Source: Hypsibius dujardini (taxonomy: Eukaryota; Tardigrada; Eutardigrada; Parachela; Hypsibiidae). Taken from it: a DNA stretch of 20,487 bases. The stretch covers positions 1 to 20,487 of the forward strand of contig LRSR01008855.1 in NCBI GenBank assembly GCA_001579985.1. The letters are read 5' to 3'. The position numbers and the translations under genes are program-made. Positions 1 through 8,983 of this stretch are shown in pieces. Under the pieces are notes generated by a model. That model had not been told where the DNA came from. It did not search any database and worked only from the letters and a program-made list of their open reading frames with translations. How positions within the stretch are numbered: the first letter of the stretch is position 1; every line of letters begins with the position of its first letter.

Positions 1-1268
1 GGTGTCGCGACCAATGGAGAGAGTGCTTGCCGTTGAAAGATAAATTGGGCTGACAGCGTGCATGATAGAGTTGAAACTGCCATTTCTGATTGTCACTAAA
101 ATAGTATCGAACAATCGCTACCGTAACTCTTCTATCGCAATTTTCAACAATTAGCATTTTTTTTGTCCCATCCTATAAGCTCACAGACAAATTTTAGCTA
201 ATGTCTTGACCAAGCTGAGTAAGTTGCCACTTCCGGCTCGATGCTCAGATTACTTCAAGTCTCCTACAGTTGTTCCCAAATTTATTCCCCAAGTTTATAT
301 ACACATAAGTGTATTTGTCCCCTATTCCTTCATCTTGAATGCCCATCAATCACTGAACCAAGGCAAAAGTCCATCGTTCAATTAAGTCGTCGAGCATCCG
401 AACGGTTGATTGAACGACTGTCGAATCGGTAGTCCAATTCTTGTTGCTTGATTGATAACTTGGCCTGGTTGTGGCATACCAAATCAATTAATCAATCGCC
501 TTACAGACCCGATAAAATACCTGTAAACTTTCCCCAGCAATTTGACCGCCGCATTCTTGACAATCTTCCCCAATGGCAAACCGAACGGAGTCCGCTGCTC
601 CCGTACTTTCTTCAGCGTCAACACCAACAATTCTTTCTTGGAGGGATTCCCGACGCCGATCCGAAACTGCTTCGCCAGTTCCTTCATCTGCGGCAACGAC
701 AACATCCCCAAAATCTCCTCCAATTCCATCTCCGGGATATGACTTTCCAAGAAGGATCCGCGACACAATTCATCCAGCAGCCCATCCACAGCGGCCGCAT
801 CGCCAAATTCTTTGTCGTAGCGAATTTTCTCTCGTTTTAGCCAGACATGCTGAAGCCATTGACAAACTTATTAATCAACTGAACGGTCAACCAATGAAGT
901 GATGGCTCAGTGATAAGCATTTAATAGATCAATCAACTGAACGGTCAACCAATGAAGTGATGGCTCAGTGATTAGCATTTAATAGATCAATCAACCACAC
1001 AAACCTTGCGAAGAAACAGCCTGACGTATAGCCGCTGCGCCGAAGTCTGCAGCTTTTCAAACCGCTGCAGCACGACTTCGCACAGTGGATCCTCGAAGAG
1101 CAAAGTATTTAGGCTAGAGTCCTCGCTAATGGAGCGCACAATGAACCGGAAGCTCTCGAGGTAGTACGGCACGACGGTCGATTCATCAACAATCTCAACG
1201 TTTTTACTGCTTCTTTCAACCTCCTCCTCTTCACCAGATTCAATGGCAGCTGTAAACACTTCAGCCAT
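1..1268 (-). CDS. FAN1: FAN1-like structure-specific nuclease, N-terminal part (gene continues past window start)
   Basis: FAN1 is a DNA-repair nuclease that processes branched DNA at interstrand crosslinks; its catalytic VRR-NUC domain would lie beyond the left edge. Inferred exons are 1268-1005, 849-505 and 172-1 (incomplete). Exon 1 carries VVPYYLESF and then LYVRLFLRK, matching the conserved PYYL...LYVRLFQRK block of animal FAN1. Exon 2 continues with HVWLKREKIRYDKEF and a SAP-like segment (LSLPQMKELAKQF, then NPSKKELL). Exon 3 reads VAIVRYYF, then QPNLSFNGKHSLHWSR, which resembles the FAN1 region after the SAP. The ATG at 1266-1268 has an in-frame TAA directly upstream, so this form lacks the N-terminal UBZ finger of vertebrate FAN1. 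Donors are GTTTGT (exon 1) and GTAAGG (exon 2). An alternative exon 2 donor (GTATTT, ending at 521) and the exon 3 acceptor are uncertain. Exons 1-2 are confident, exon 3 moderately so. Confidence 0.82.
173..504 (-). other. FAN1 intron 2 (inferred)
   Basis: A non-coding stretch between FAN1 exons 2 and 3. It contains TTGATTGA-type motifs at 406 and 448 and a small inverted repeat around 374-416 (TCGTTCAAT ... ATTGAACGA). I see no other gene here. Confidence 0.5.
850..1004 (-). repeat. FAN1 intron 1 with a 58-bp tandem duplication
   Basis: A 58-bp unit starting AATCAACTGAACGG occurs at 873-930 and again at 931-988, differing at one position I could see (GTGATAAG versus GTGATTAG). The first 8 bases of a third copy follow at 989. 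The duplication fills most of this 155-bp intron. Confidence 0.85.
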
Positions 1269-2305
1269 TTATGTCTCATCGATTTTTAAAGCAGAACTGA
1301 CAGCGCATGGAGTTGTCAAAATACAAGGATAAAAGAAGGTGGTCTGTTTGGGTCGCCAAAGAAAATGTACGAAGCGGCATGGCATGCGATAACCGTATCT
1401 ATGGTGAGCGGCACAGGCCAATTACCGGCAAAAGCAGTTGTTCGACGGGTCACGGATATTGGACCATACGTAACATTTGGAGCACTCACCCATGAAACGC
1501 TGACAGTTGTTATTTTCGTTTTTACAACTACATGTTGATTTTTCCAAGTTTAACTTGCACCGATCGGAAGAACGGGTGTCGAGATTACTGCAACAGTGTA
1601 GTACGTGTGCAGTAGTCAGTAGTCAGCTGGCGAATACGATCTGATTGCATTGTAATTTGACCGATCGGAAATAGACCAGACTGCACACACACTCACACAG
1701 GCATATCTATCTCTATCGTCCGAACGAGGTCCCTGCTTCGACGCACGCGTTCTTGCCTCAACTCAGCTTTTCCGGCGGTTCTACTTTGCTCAGAATGTTC
1801 TTCACAATTGTCGTACCGGAGGACGCGAAATAACACGGATTACTCGCAACACGTCAGGCAGTTGAGTGTCTGTCACAATTTCCCGCAAAAAAACACAGCG
1901 GCCGGTGCGTTTCTGACAGAATTTTACCTTTTTTTCCTCTGAGAACATTTCGGCGCTGGCGCTTGCCAAAAGCGCGCAGCAACTAATTATTTTTATAGTC
2001 GATGAATGTCGCTCCCACATCACCGGAAGCCATGTCGCCGTCGTTTAACTGCCCTATACAGTCATCGCCGTATCACGGAGAAAAGCATTTGCGGTAACAT
2101 CTGCACTTGAACAATGAAAGACTCCGGGTAGGCCGCTGCTTCGGGCTAGCCCCGAAGCTACGTGTAAGAACTTCAAACTCAATATTTCTTCATTTTTTCG
2201 ACGTTCGTCCGTGATTAGTCTGTGATTAATCTATACCTTTCTTTATTACAGCGTGCGTGAATTTCAATAACTGCGGCAGTATTAGTCGCACGTAGCCAGG
2301 GCGAA
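1269..2305. promoter_or_regulatory. Divergent intergenic region between FAN1 and fusl
   Basis: This region must hold the promoters of the minus-strand FAN1 gene and the plus-strand fusl gene. It has T-rich and CA-rich stretches, a 21-bp near-palindrome at 2138-2158, and a plausible fusl 5' UTR intron at 2164-2251 (donor GTAAGA, acceptor CTTTATTACAG). No convincing TATA box was found. One minus-strand open frame with ATG at 2020 and stop near 1802 could encode about 72 residues starting MWERHSSTIKII; I do not recognise it and cannot support it as a gene. Confidence 0.4.
2138..2158. repeat. Short GC-rich inverted repeat upstream of fusl
   Basis: GCTTCGGG and CCCCGAAGC face each other across CTAG, giving an 8-9 bp stem with a minimal loop. 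It lies 6 bp upstream of a possible 5' UTR splice donor at 2164, so it could form a hairpin in the fusl leader. The role is unknown. Confidence 0.55.
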
Positions 2306-2948
2306 ATGGCGTGCGTAATGCCGGTGTGGTTGCGGAAGACCCTCGACTGGTTGCTCAAGATCCTGGACGCGCTGCTTTCCATCTGTATACTTGCTCCACT
2401 GGTGGTGGCGTACTGGCGAGGGACTTTCATTCTGCTGGAGTTTTACGTGATCCCGGGCAAGGAGTACCGGGTCGTCAGCTTACTGACGTCCTTCATCATC
2501 GGAGTTGTGGGCGGTGTGCTGTTCATCTACTTGCAGGATGTATTTAAGGACTACGCTCACAACACGCCGTCCCCGATTGCGGAAATTATGTTGAAACGGG
2601 TCTACGCTTACGTCTACGGACTAGTTGTAGTGAACCACTGGCGTGGTGAGTAAATAAAGACCTTATTTACTCCAAGCGGTCGGGGTTACCTTCAGCGATA
2701 AGACGGCCATTTCGTACATACATAATTCGCGGCCAAATTTGTTCACGGCTTAGATTACGGGTTCCCTCGCGACACTATTTGTATTGCGCAAACTGCAGAA
2801 ATTATCTACTGAAGGCTCCGGTGCAGAGACAGGCAGGCAGCAGACAAACAGACAGACAGACAGACAGACACAGCACAGACAGACAAACAAACAGACAGAC
2901 AAACAGACAGACAAACAGACAAACAAACAGACAGTCAGACAGACAGAT

Positions 2949-2983
<35 letters not shown>

Positions 2984-5349
2984 ATGATGAAAAAATTCCT
3001 GTACAGAAACACAGAGTTTACAACCAGTACAAAGCCAGACGACCAGCTTACAGCCGTTTAGATAAAAAATTAGATGGACCATGCTGTTTCACGGATCCTA
3101 ATAATAACTCACGCATTTTTTAACCATTTTAGCTGTGTGGGACGTTTTGGATGATTGCACGGGATTTGATTTCAACAGCGGAGTCTTTGTATTCTTAACC
3201 GGAGTTTTGGTTCTAATGGCTTTGAGGTGCTTCCGTAATTCCCTCTCGCCACCTGTGGTTGCAGCCGCAGACCTAAGCGATGAGTTCTTCACGATTAAGA
3301 CTCGATTCCGTGTTCCGGTATGCAGTGTACACACATAGCCTGCCAGTGCACAGAAATGCCGGTAACACTTTGTGCTTCTCCTTAATTTAGCGATCCAAAC
3401 GTGTGCTGTTCTTCTTGGACGCTCTTTTCGGTGTGCTGGTTCCCGGGTCGATGATTGTGTTCGTCGTTCGCGGATTTTGGTACATGCTCAACTACCTGCT
3501 GCAGTTCCCTCGCTTCGCGTGGTGGCTGCCCGTACATTCCGCCTTCACCTCTTACGGGCTTGGCATTGTCTTAGTTTTTGCGTCGCTGTTGCTGCAACGT
3601 CCTGCGGCCTGGGTGTCCCGTCGCCTGGAAGTGCGAAATCACTGGATCTTGAAGATTGTCTTTGAAGATCTCTTCATGTTGCTAGCCACGGTCGCCGGCA
3701 TCAATATTTGGCGCGGCGCCTGGGGCGTATATGATGAATACGTCTTTAAGGGCCATAACGACTCCCAGGGCATCGACGACGGTGGGTTCCTCAGTGCGTG
3801 GACTTGCCACATTCTGGGAATGGGAGGACTGATGCTGATGTTCCATGCCAGTAGCGCATTGGTGAAGAGCTTCGAAATTGACGGGGAATATCCGAATGGA
3901 GAAGGGTGCTTCCTGCCGGCGAGCAGCCTGACGATGTTCAAACACCATATGGGGGTACGTAGAGAATACACACGCGGCAAAAATCTTGCGCTAACCGAGT
4001 TAAGCCATTACATTCATTTGACGCATGGCTGTTGTACACAGTCCCGAGTTAAAGTGCTTAATTCAGTCAACGCAAGGTTTTTGCCACGTGTGCACAGTAG
4101 TAAAGAGCCGGTCACGGAGATCGTGGATGCACCGCGCGGAAACTTATTTTTGAGATTAACTTCCTCGACAAGCTGCTCTGTCCCCTCTAGCAGTGCGAAA
4201 GTAGCTCACCACTCATTCGACAGAGAATTTTCTCCTCTTTCGTTTTATCGTAAGAGATCTGCATTAGTTTGGGTTTGTTTGTGTTTGTTCCATCTTCTCC
4301 GGGAAGCACCAAATCGGCATTTTGTCCCTGTCAATCCGCAACAGTTATCGAAAATCGAACAGATCAATGCTTCTCATCGTTTCTCAAAGGTGCTCAAATG
4401 TAAAGAGCTTTGAAATTCTTTTGGCCAATTGATTATTTAGAACAGAGTTTAAATTTACTGATCACAATTTTACCTCTGAAGACCCTCGCGGATCAAAGAG
4501 AAGAATAGGATCACGCGCTGAGGAATTTTCAGGGAGGAGAACTTCCCCATACTCCATCTTCAACTCTTCTCTGATTCCCAGTTTGATGAAATTAAAGCTT
4601 TCTACCAATTTAGCTTGGCTGCTTTAAAAGACTAATTGACACACTTTGTCGAATGGCAAAATAACAAAAACTGAAAAAGTTATGGAAGAAATAGCGCGTC
4701 TCATTCAGGCGGAAAAGCATCCGGGATATCGCTGTTTTCTGATCATCGGCGAGTTTGGCCTGTGAACACGCGATTGATTGTTAGATTGAAGAGTTTTTTA
4801 TATTTTCGTATAGGGAACTAGAATATCTAGCTTTTAGCGTTTAAGGTCTGAATTTTTTTTTCGACCTGAGGAAAGTGGGAATTGGTAGAACTTAGTCTCA
4901 AAAATAAGGTTTCACCAAATACAAATATACTGTTTCTGCATATATATTTAACTTATATTTATAATAACACCAAATATGAATATAGGTTATTGTAAACTTT
5001 AGCGCTCTGAAGCTGGGGCGTGCAAGGTTTCGTGTAAAAGTTTAAGCAGCCTGAACTTTTACATGAAACCTCACCTAAATTGACAGCCTTCTGGGGCTGA
5101 TGATGGTTTTTATCTTTTTAGCAAACGCACCGACAGCAAATTATAGTCGGCAAAGAAACGGCCCGCCGACTCGCGCCAACAGCGGAACAGGAAGACCTTA
5201 TAATACATGCCGGCGACGCAGGTCCCATCCAGTTAGAACATGTCTACAACGGGGGATCCTCGAGGAAGAACTACGACGACGAGGACGGAAGAGATCTGAA
5301 TGAATGGAAAGCGAAAGTAGAGCACGAACGACGCAAGAGTTCAGTCTGA
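2306..5349 (+). CDS. fusl: Fuseless-like multipass membrane protein
   Basis: Inferred exons are 2306-2645, 3133-3317, 3391-3954 and 5122-5349, joining in frame into 438 residues. Donors are GTGAGT, GTATGC and GTACGT; acceptors end TTTTAG, ATTTAG and TTTTTAG. The protein has about eight hydrophobic segments, for example LLSICILAPLVVAYW (about 23-37), FIIGVVGGVLFIYL (about 63-76), VFVFLTGVLVLMAL in exon 2 and four in exon 3 including EDLFMLLATVAGINIW. The hydrophilic tail in exon 4 includes EQEDLIIHAGDAG and ends KVEHERRKSSV. Motifs and hydropathy match the Drosophila fuseless family, a presynaptic membrane protein needed for calcium-channel function at synapses; that role is known from flies and only inferred here. 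An in-frame TGA lies upstream of the ATG, which supports this start. Exon 3 stays open to 4413, but that is intron read-through. Exon 4 is assigned by phase and splice signal and is slightly less certain. Confidence 0.88.
2826..2982 (+). repeat. (ACAG)n-type microsatellite in fusl intron 1
   Basis: Tandem ACAG/ACAA units with minor interruptions (CAGACAAACAGACAG and similar) occupy about 157 bp of the 487-bp intron 2646-3132. Open frames across it (TDRQTDRQ on plus, CLSVCLSV on minus) are artefacts of the repeat. Confidence 0.95.
3969..4092 (+). mobile_element. MITE-like inverted-repeat element, copy 1
   Basis: This 124-bp unit has 37-bp terminal inverted repeats. The left end runs CACACGCGGCAAAAATCTTG to GAGTTAAGC; the reverse complement of the right end starts CACACGTGGCAAAAACCTTG and ends GAATTAAGC. 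By eye 31 of 37 positions match and all six differences are transitions. There is no coding capacity. A second copy lies in reverse orientation at 7486-7597, which supports a mobile origin. No clear target-site duplication is visible. Confidence 0.75.
5025..5071 (+). repeat. Hairpin-forming inverted repeat near fusl exon 4
   Basis: AGGTTTCGTGTAAAAGTTT and GAACTTTTACATGAAACCT form arms of 19 bp with two mismatches around a 9-base spacer. It lies about 50 bases before the exon 4 acceptor and could be a remnant element or an RNA hairpin. Confidence 0.7.
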
Positions 5350-5767
5350 CAGAACCCGCAGCATTTTCGAGCGACTTCTCCTTGAACTTGAAATAGAGCT
5401 TATATATACTTATAGTAGACTGACTGTTTTAAAGGTCGCGTTGTGGTCCGTATTACCCTTAGTTCATGTTGCATGCCCGTTCTTCGACCTTCCCAAAACA
5501 TTCCACTTATCCATAATCAAGTACCGTATCGCGCATGTTTGCAGCACCGTGCACACAAACTGCGGATTAATTCGCCGGGTTGAATCGACGATCACAGAAA
5601 AATAATTGGCGATTTTGACTGTAACCCTCTCAACTGAATTCACGTTTTCAGCAGTTATCGGATTAGATTTTTAGTTTGCCTATATTTGAGGAACGCCAGT
5701 TATGATGCGGGACTGTCGACCAGACAGACCGGAACAGGCCATGTATAACAGAAGTGGTAACATTCAG

Positions 5768-5930
5768 TCAACGACAAGATTGAGAACACTGGAGGGTCCG
5801 GGGAATGGACAAAAGGGGCGGGGTCAGGGGTGGTTTTTAAACAATCGAACAATCAACCACCTGACCACCCCCTGATCCGCCCCTTTTGCCCATACCCTGG
5901 ACCCTCCAGTGTACTCAGTCTTGTCGTTGA
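5768..5930. mobile_element. Palindromic MITE-like element (163 bp)
   Basis: The left arm begins TCAACGACAAGATTGAG, and the reverse complement of the right arm begins TCAACGACAAGACTGAG. Both continue through ACACTGGAGGGTCC and CAAAAGGGGCGG. The arms of about 67 bp match over most of their length with small substitutions and indels, leaving a spacer of about 30 bp. It has no open reading frame. The structure is typical of a non-autonomous foldback or MITE element; family and target-site duplication are unresolved. Confidence 0.8.
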
Positions 5931-6395
5931 TTGTACAGTGTGATATTTATGAGCGAATGCTTTTGACAAAATATACAAAGACAGTTGTCGTAAGCACTTT
6001 GGTACCAACTATCGAATTACTCTCTCGTTAAACATTGAACATCACCAATAAAAACAAACCACAAGCGTGATAGAAAACCTTGATACAGTAACGTAAACGA
6101 CATCATGACTGGACGGCCCGGCAAGCAATTATCCGTTAAAAACCTTAAATACGCGCCAGGACAGATGAGAACAGGACCACCTCTCGTACGCCAATCCACT
6201 ACACACCGGGGGGAGAAAGGGGGGAATGAAACGATCATAATCGGGGAAATTTTCACAGTTGGTGCCAGAAGTTATGCGTTAAGAGTCACATCCCGGTGAT
6301 CTCGGACCCTGCAGCAGAGCAAACAATGCAGTTAGTGGTACGTGAAGATAACGCAAGGTACGAACATCCTCTTCCCAGACGGACGGATTGACTAA

Positions 6396-6486
6396 CAGAC
6401 AGACAGACAGACAGATCGACAGACAGACAGACAGACAAGCAGACAGACAGACAGAGAGACAGAGAGACAGAGAGACAGAGAGACAG
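6396..6486 (+). repeat. (ACAG)n / (GAGACA)n microsatellite
   Basis: Runs of ACAG grade into AGAGAGACAG units at the right end, followed by a poly-G run at about 6498-6506. It lies between fusl and GILT. Confidence 0.95.
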
Positions 6487-6681
6487 ATCCAACTAATGGG
6501 GGGGGGGTTAAATAAAGAACTAAAGACTAAATAGAGAAATTTAGATAATGAAACCGGAGAGGATACCCAGACTGGACGAGGTCTAGGCCTGTTTTAAAAA
6601 TGCCGTGGGGGCCTGAATTTTCTAGTATACACTGATTTTATGTGATTCTGCCTGAACTCCGACCATGTATTTATGGGAAAT

Positions 6682-8535
6682 CTACCGGCCCGGTGATGGG
6701 GGATTGTGTTCTCTTCTTCTACGCTGTACTCGGTTAATCCATATCATCCGTACCTTGTAAGTGTCGCAAATCAACTTTCTGAGATCATTGGTGGCTTGAT
6801 CCTGGATGTCTTGCGTATGAACACCGTTTACAACTACCCATGGCACCCAGTTCAACTTTGGTTTCAAGCTGTCGGTCCGCTGGGCCATAATGTGCTGCAG
6901 CTTATTACCGGCACTGCTGGTTGAACAGGTTTCTATCGGCGCCCACTCCACACCAACGTCCTTCGCGCACTAAAATATACAGTTGAAAGTTGTTGGATAC
7001 AAAGTGGAATAGGTACTTCACAATAATGTGTAGCATACTAACTATTACTGGTAATAATATACGTACAGATGGTCCGGCCCCGGCGGAATCATGTGATACC
7101 ATCATGCAATTTACGAAACTGAGCGCCAAATTGCGATCCTTCCCTTCACACAGACTTATAGCGCATGTCTGAAAAACAAAGCCTCTTTTCAGCGAAAAGG
7201 GATTCTAGAAAGGATTAAGAATCAAGTTCGGACCTGAATGATGTTGCCCTTGCATTCATTGGGGCCATGTTGACAAGTAAAGACATATTCGTTGCCGTCT
7301 TGACGCTCCTGAAATGAGCAAGCGCTAGGTTGAGCATCCAAGGCAGTCCGATTCCGGTGGATCTATTCAATTTACTTACCGTGGCTTTTCCGTACGGAAC
7401 CAAGGACATGTTAACGATTCCTCCGACCTTCTGAAACGCCGGAAATACCTGCCAAATAGAGAGCCCAAACGTCACTTTTTGCCTACACACCTTGCGCTGA
7501 CCGAATTAAGCACTTCAACTCGGGAGTTAAACAACAGCCATCCGTCGAACGAGTGTAATGGCTTAGCTCGGTTAGCTTAAGGTTTTTGCCACGTGTGTAT
7601 TTCATTCGAATAACAGGTAACAATTACAGGGCACTTAATAACAACGAAAAACTAGCCAGCAACCGTACGGGATATCAGTTCGGCGATTTCCGACAGTCAA
7701 CTTACCTGCTCAATAATAAATTCCTTGCTATCACGGCATAAAACTTCGTAGAAGACTTCCACCAGGACCAGCGGCGTGTCCGTTTGTTTAGCAGCCGCAG
7801 CGTCCTTCTTCTGTTGGCTCAACGCTTCACAATTGGCAGAAACCTAGAAAAAAAACGTTACTTCATAATCTGTAAATGAAGAGGGAAAAGACCAAACTCT
7901 AGTTCTGCTTACCAGATGTTCTAAGCTTAAAACATGCGCCTTTAGCAATTTAATAAGGAAAAAGCTTAGATTGATCGCTTGATTGATGCATTCCACAACC
8001 ATGGGCGATATTTTGCCTTCACGTTCGGCATTGATTGTTTGATTACATAGTACAAACTTTCGACTGAATGTAATGCAACGATCGCGGTTGATCGTTTGAT
8101 TGATTCACTTATTGCGTCAAGTAATGTCTTTTCTATGCATGCGAACAGCTTACTAACTACTTTTTACCAGCTGCACTGCTGCAGACATCATTACATCTAT
8201 TTAAAAACTACACCGCAACAAAGCGAAAACTAATTGATCGACGTACGTACCCTGCAAGCGTCAATGACTTGTTGTTCGAGCAGACATAACTCCGTCACGG
8301 GTTTGGCACATAATTTCTCATCAAAAACGTCCGCCAAACTTCCGAAATAATAGCGATACGCAAGAAAAAGAATACTAATCGCCAACAAGAGCGAAAACAC
8401 CTCCAGCAAGTAGCGTGGCCGACCGGTCGCCTTCCAAAACTTTAGCGGATGCGGAGAATTTTGCCGTCGATGGGAAGCCATGAAGTGAACAAAATCTGCA
8501 CGATCAATAAAGGCATCCGTGTGGACTTTAGTCAT
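6682..8535 (-). CDS. GILT: GILT-type thiol reductase with N-terminal membrane anchor
   Basis: GILT enzymes reduce protein disulfides in lysosomes. Inferred exons are 8535-8251, 7843-7706, 7448-7380, 7308-7234, 7168-7067 and 6969-6682; all junctions are phase 0. Exon 2 has VLVEVFYEVLCRDSKEFI (the thioredoxin-like active-site region), exon 3 MSLVPYGKA, and exons 4-5 together the signature CQHGPNECKGNIIQ followed by TC. Exon 6 has PWVVVNGVH and ends the conserved part at LICDTYK. The N-terminus (95 residues, exon 1) has one hydrophobic stretch at about 44-59 after a polar start, suggesting a type II anchor rather than a cleaved signal. The active site reads CRDS instead of CxxC. The last exon is uncertain: a GTACGG donor follows LICDTYK at 6754, so the basic tail to 6682 may be intron read-through with a short final exon further down. 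Length is 295 residues to that donor, 318 with read-through. Confidence 0.9.
7486..7597 (-). mobile_element. MITE-like inverted-repeat element, copy 2 (opposite orientation, one end shortened)
   Basis: The reverse complement of the element at 3969-4092 aligns along this stretch: CTTGCGCTGACCGAATTAAG, then ACTCGGGAGTTAAA, CAACAGCCATCCGTC, TAATGGCTTAGCTCGGTTAG and TTTTTGCCACGTGTG. At its left end the CACAC start is joined almost directly to CTTGCG, so about 11 bases of the terminal repeat are missing. It lies in the GILT intron between exons 2 and 3, about 30 bp from the exon 3 acceptor. Confidence 0.75.
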
Positions 8536-8983
8536 GTGTCACTCCACGGAAAGCAAAGAGGATTTATAATAAAATGCGACTTTTGGCAATCTAGAAAATC
8601 CAAGTCGAGGGATCCTCAATTGATGGGAGGGATTTTCATTAATCAGAGATTTTCAATTAATCCTAGTAATGTTTTCGTTTTCTGTGATTTCCACGCCCCC
8701 TTTTGCACACCCACATCGCAGCGTTAAATTTATGGGTTTTCAGTTTTTAGAGGGCTATATAATGACAAATGGGCTCTCCAAACAGCTGATTGGCGTGCTA
8801 AATGTGCTGTGTGGGTGTAATCGCATTTCCTGGGAACTTACAAAATTCATCATTCGTTTGCATTTTTTTCTCCTGGAATAAAACGGCTATCGATCCCTTC
8901 ATTCCCTGTTACATAAACTTACTACGCCTCATGCTTCTTTCACGAAAACGAGCCCTTTTTATGCTGTAACTTAGGACGACGGA
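8536..8983. promoter_or_regulatory. Divergent promoter region between GILT and TBCC
   Basis: This 448-bp gap separates the two start codons of divergently oriented genes, so it should contain both promoters. A TATATAA at 8756-8762 on the plus strand is the only TATA-like match noticed; it is 222 bp before the TBCC ATG and is only a candidate. An in-frame TAG lies 12 bases upstream of the TBCC ATG. No other gene is seen. Confidence 0.4.

Larger units (their letters stand above)
3955..5121 (+). other. fusl intron 3 (1.17 kb)
   Basis: A long intron between fusl exons 3 and 4. It holds an inverted-repeat element at 3969-4092, AT-rich sequence around 4900-4990 and a short hairpin at 5025-5071. 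A 27-codon frame at 4683 (MEEIARLIQAEKHPGYR, then stop) is not supported as an exon. Confidence 0.7.
5350..6681. other. Convergent intergenic region between fusl and GILT
   Basis: This holds the 3' ends of fusl (plus) and GILT (minus), a palindromic element at 5768-5930 and a microsatellite at 6396-6486. A plus-strand AATAAA at 6047-6052 is the nearest canonical poly(A) signal downstream of fusl, about 700 bp away, so its use is doubtful. No additional gene is supported. Confidence 0.6.

Noticed and set aside
448-902. Plus-strand open frames at 448-840, 542-742 and 573-902
   Set aside because: They lie antisense to FAN1 exon 2, whose minus-strand frame has clear family motifs.
1799-2020. Minus-strand 72-residue frame with a weak signal-like start
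   Set aside because: No family resemblance, and it lies in a promoter region; it could be a real small gene but nothing supports it.
2826-2982. CRISPR-like array
   Set aside because: The repeats are simple ACAG units with no unique spacers, and the genome is eukaryotic.
2779-3123. Plus-strand open frame with TDRQTDRQ repeats, and CLSVCLSV frames on minus (also at 6286-6492, 10661-10939, 15027-15534, 19892-20294)
   Set aside because: These are translations of tetranucleotide or pentanucleotide microsatellites lying in introns or intergenic DNA; they have no start or splice context.
3955-4413. In-frame extension of fusl exon 3 to a stop at 4413
   Set aside because: The extension begins at a strong GTACGT donor, runs through a MITE-like element and loses all membrane-protein character; exon 4 joins in phase at 5122.
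4683-4766. 27-codon frame MEEIARLIQAEKHPGYR...
   Set aside because: Short, with no homology recognised and no splice sites in phase with fusl; treated as intron.
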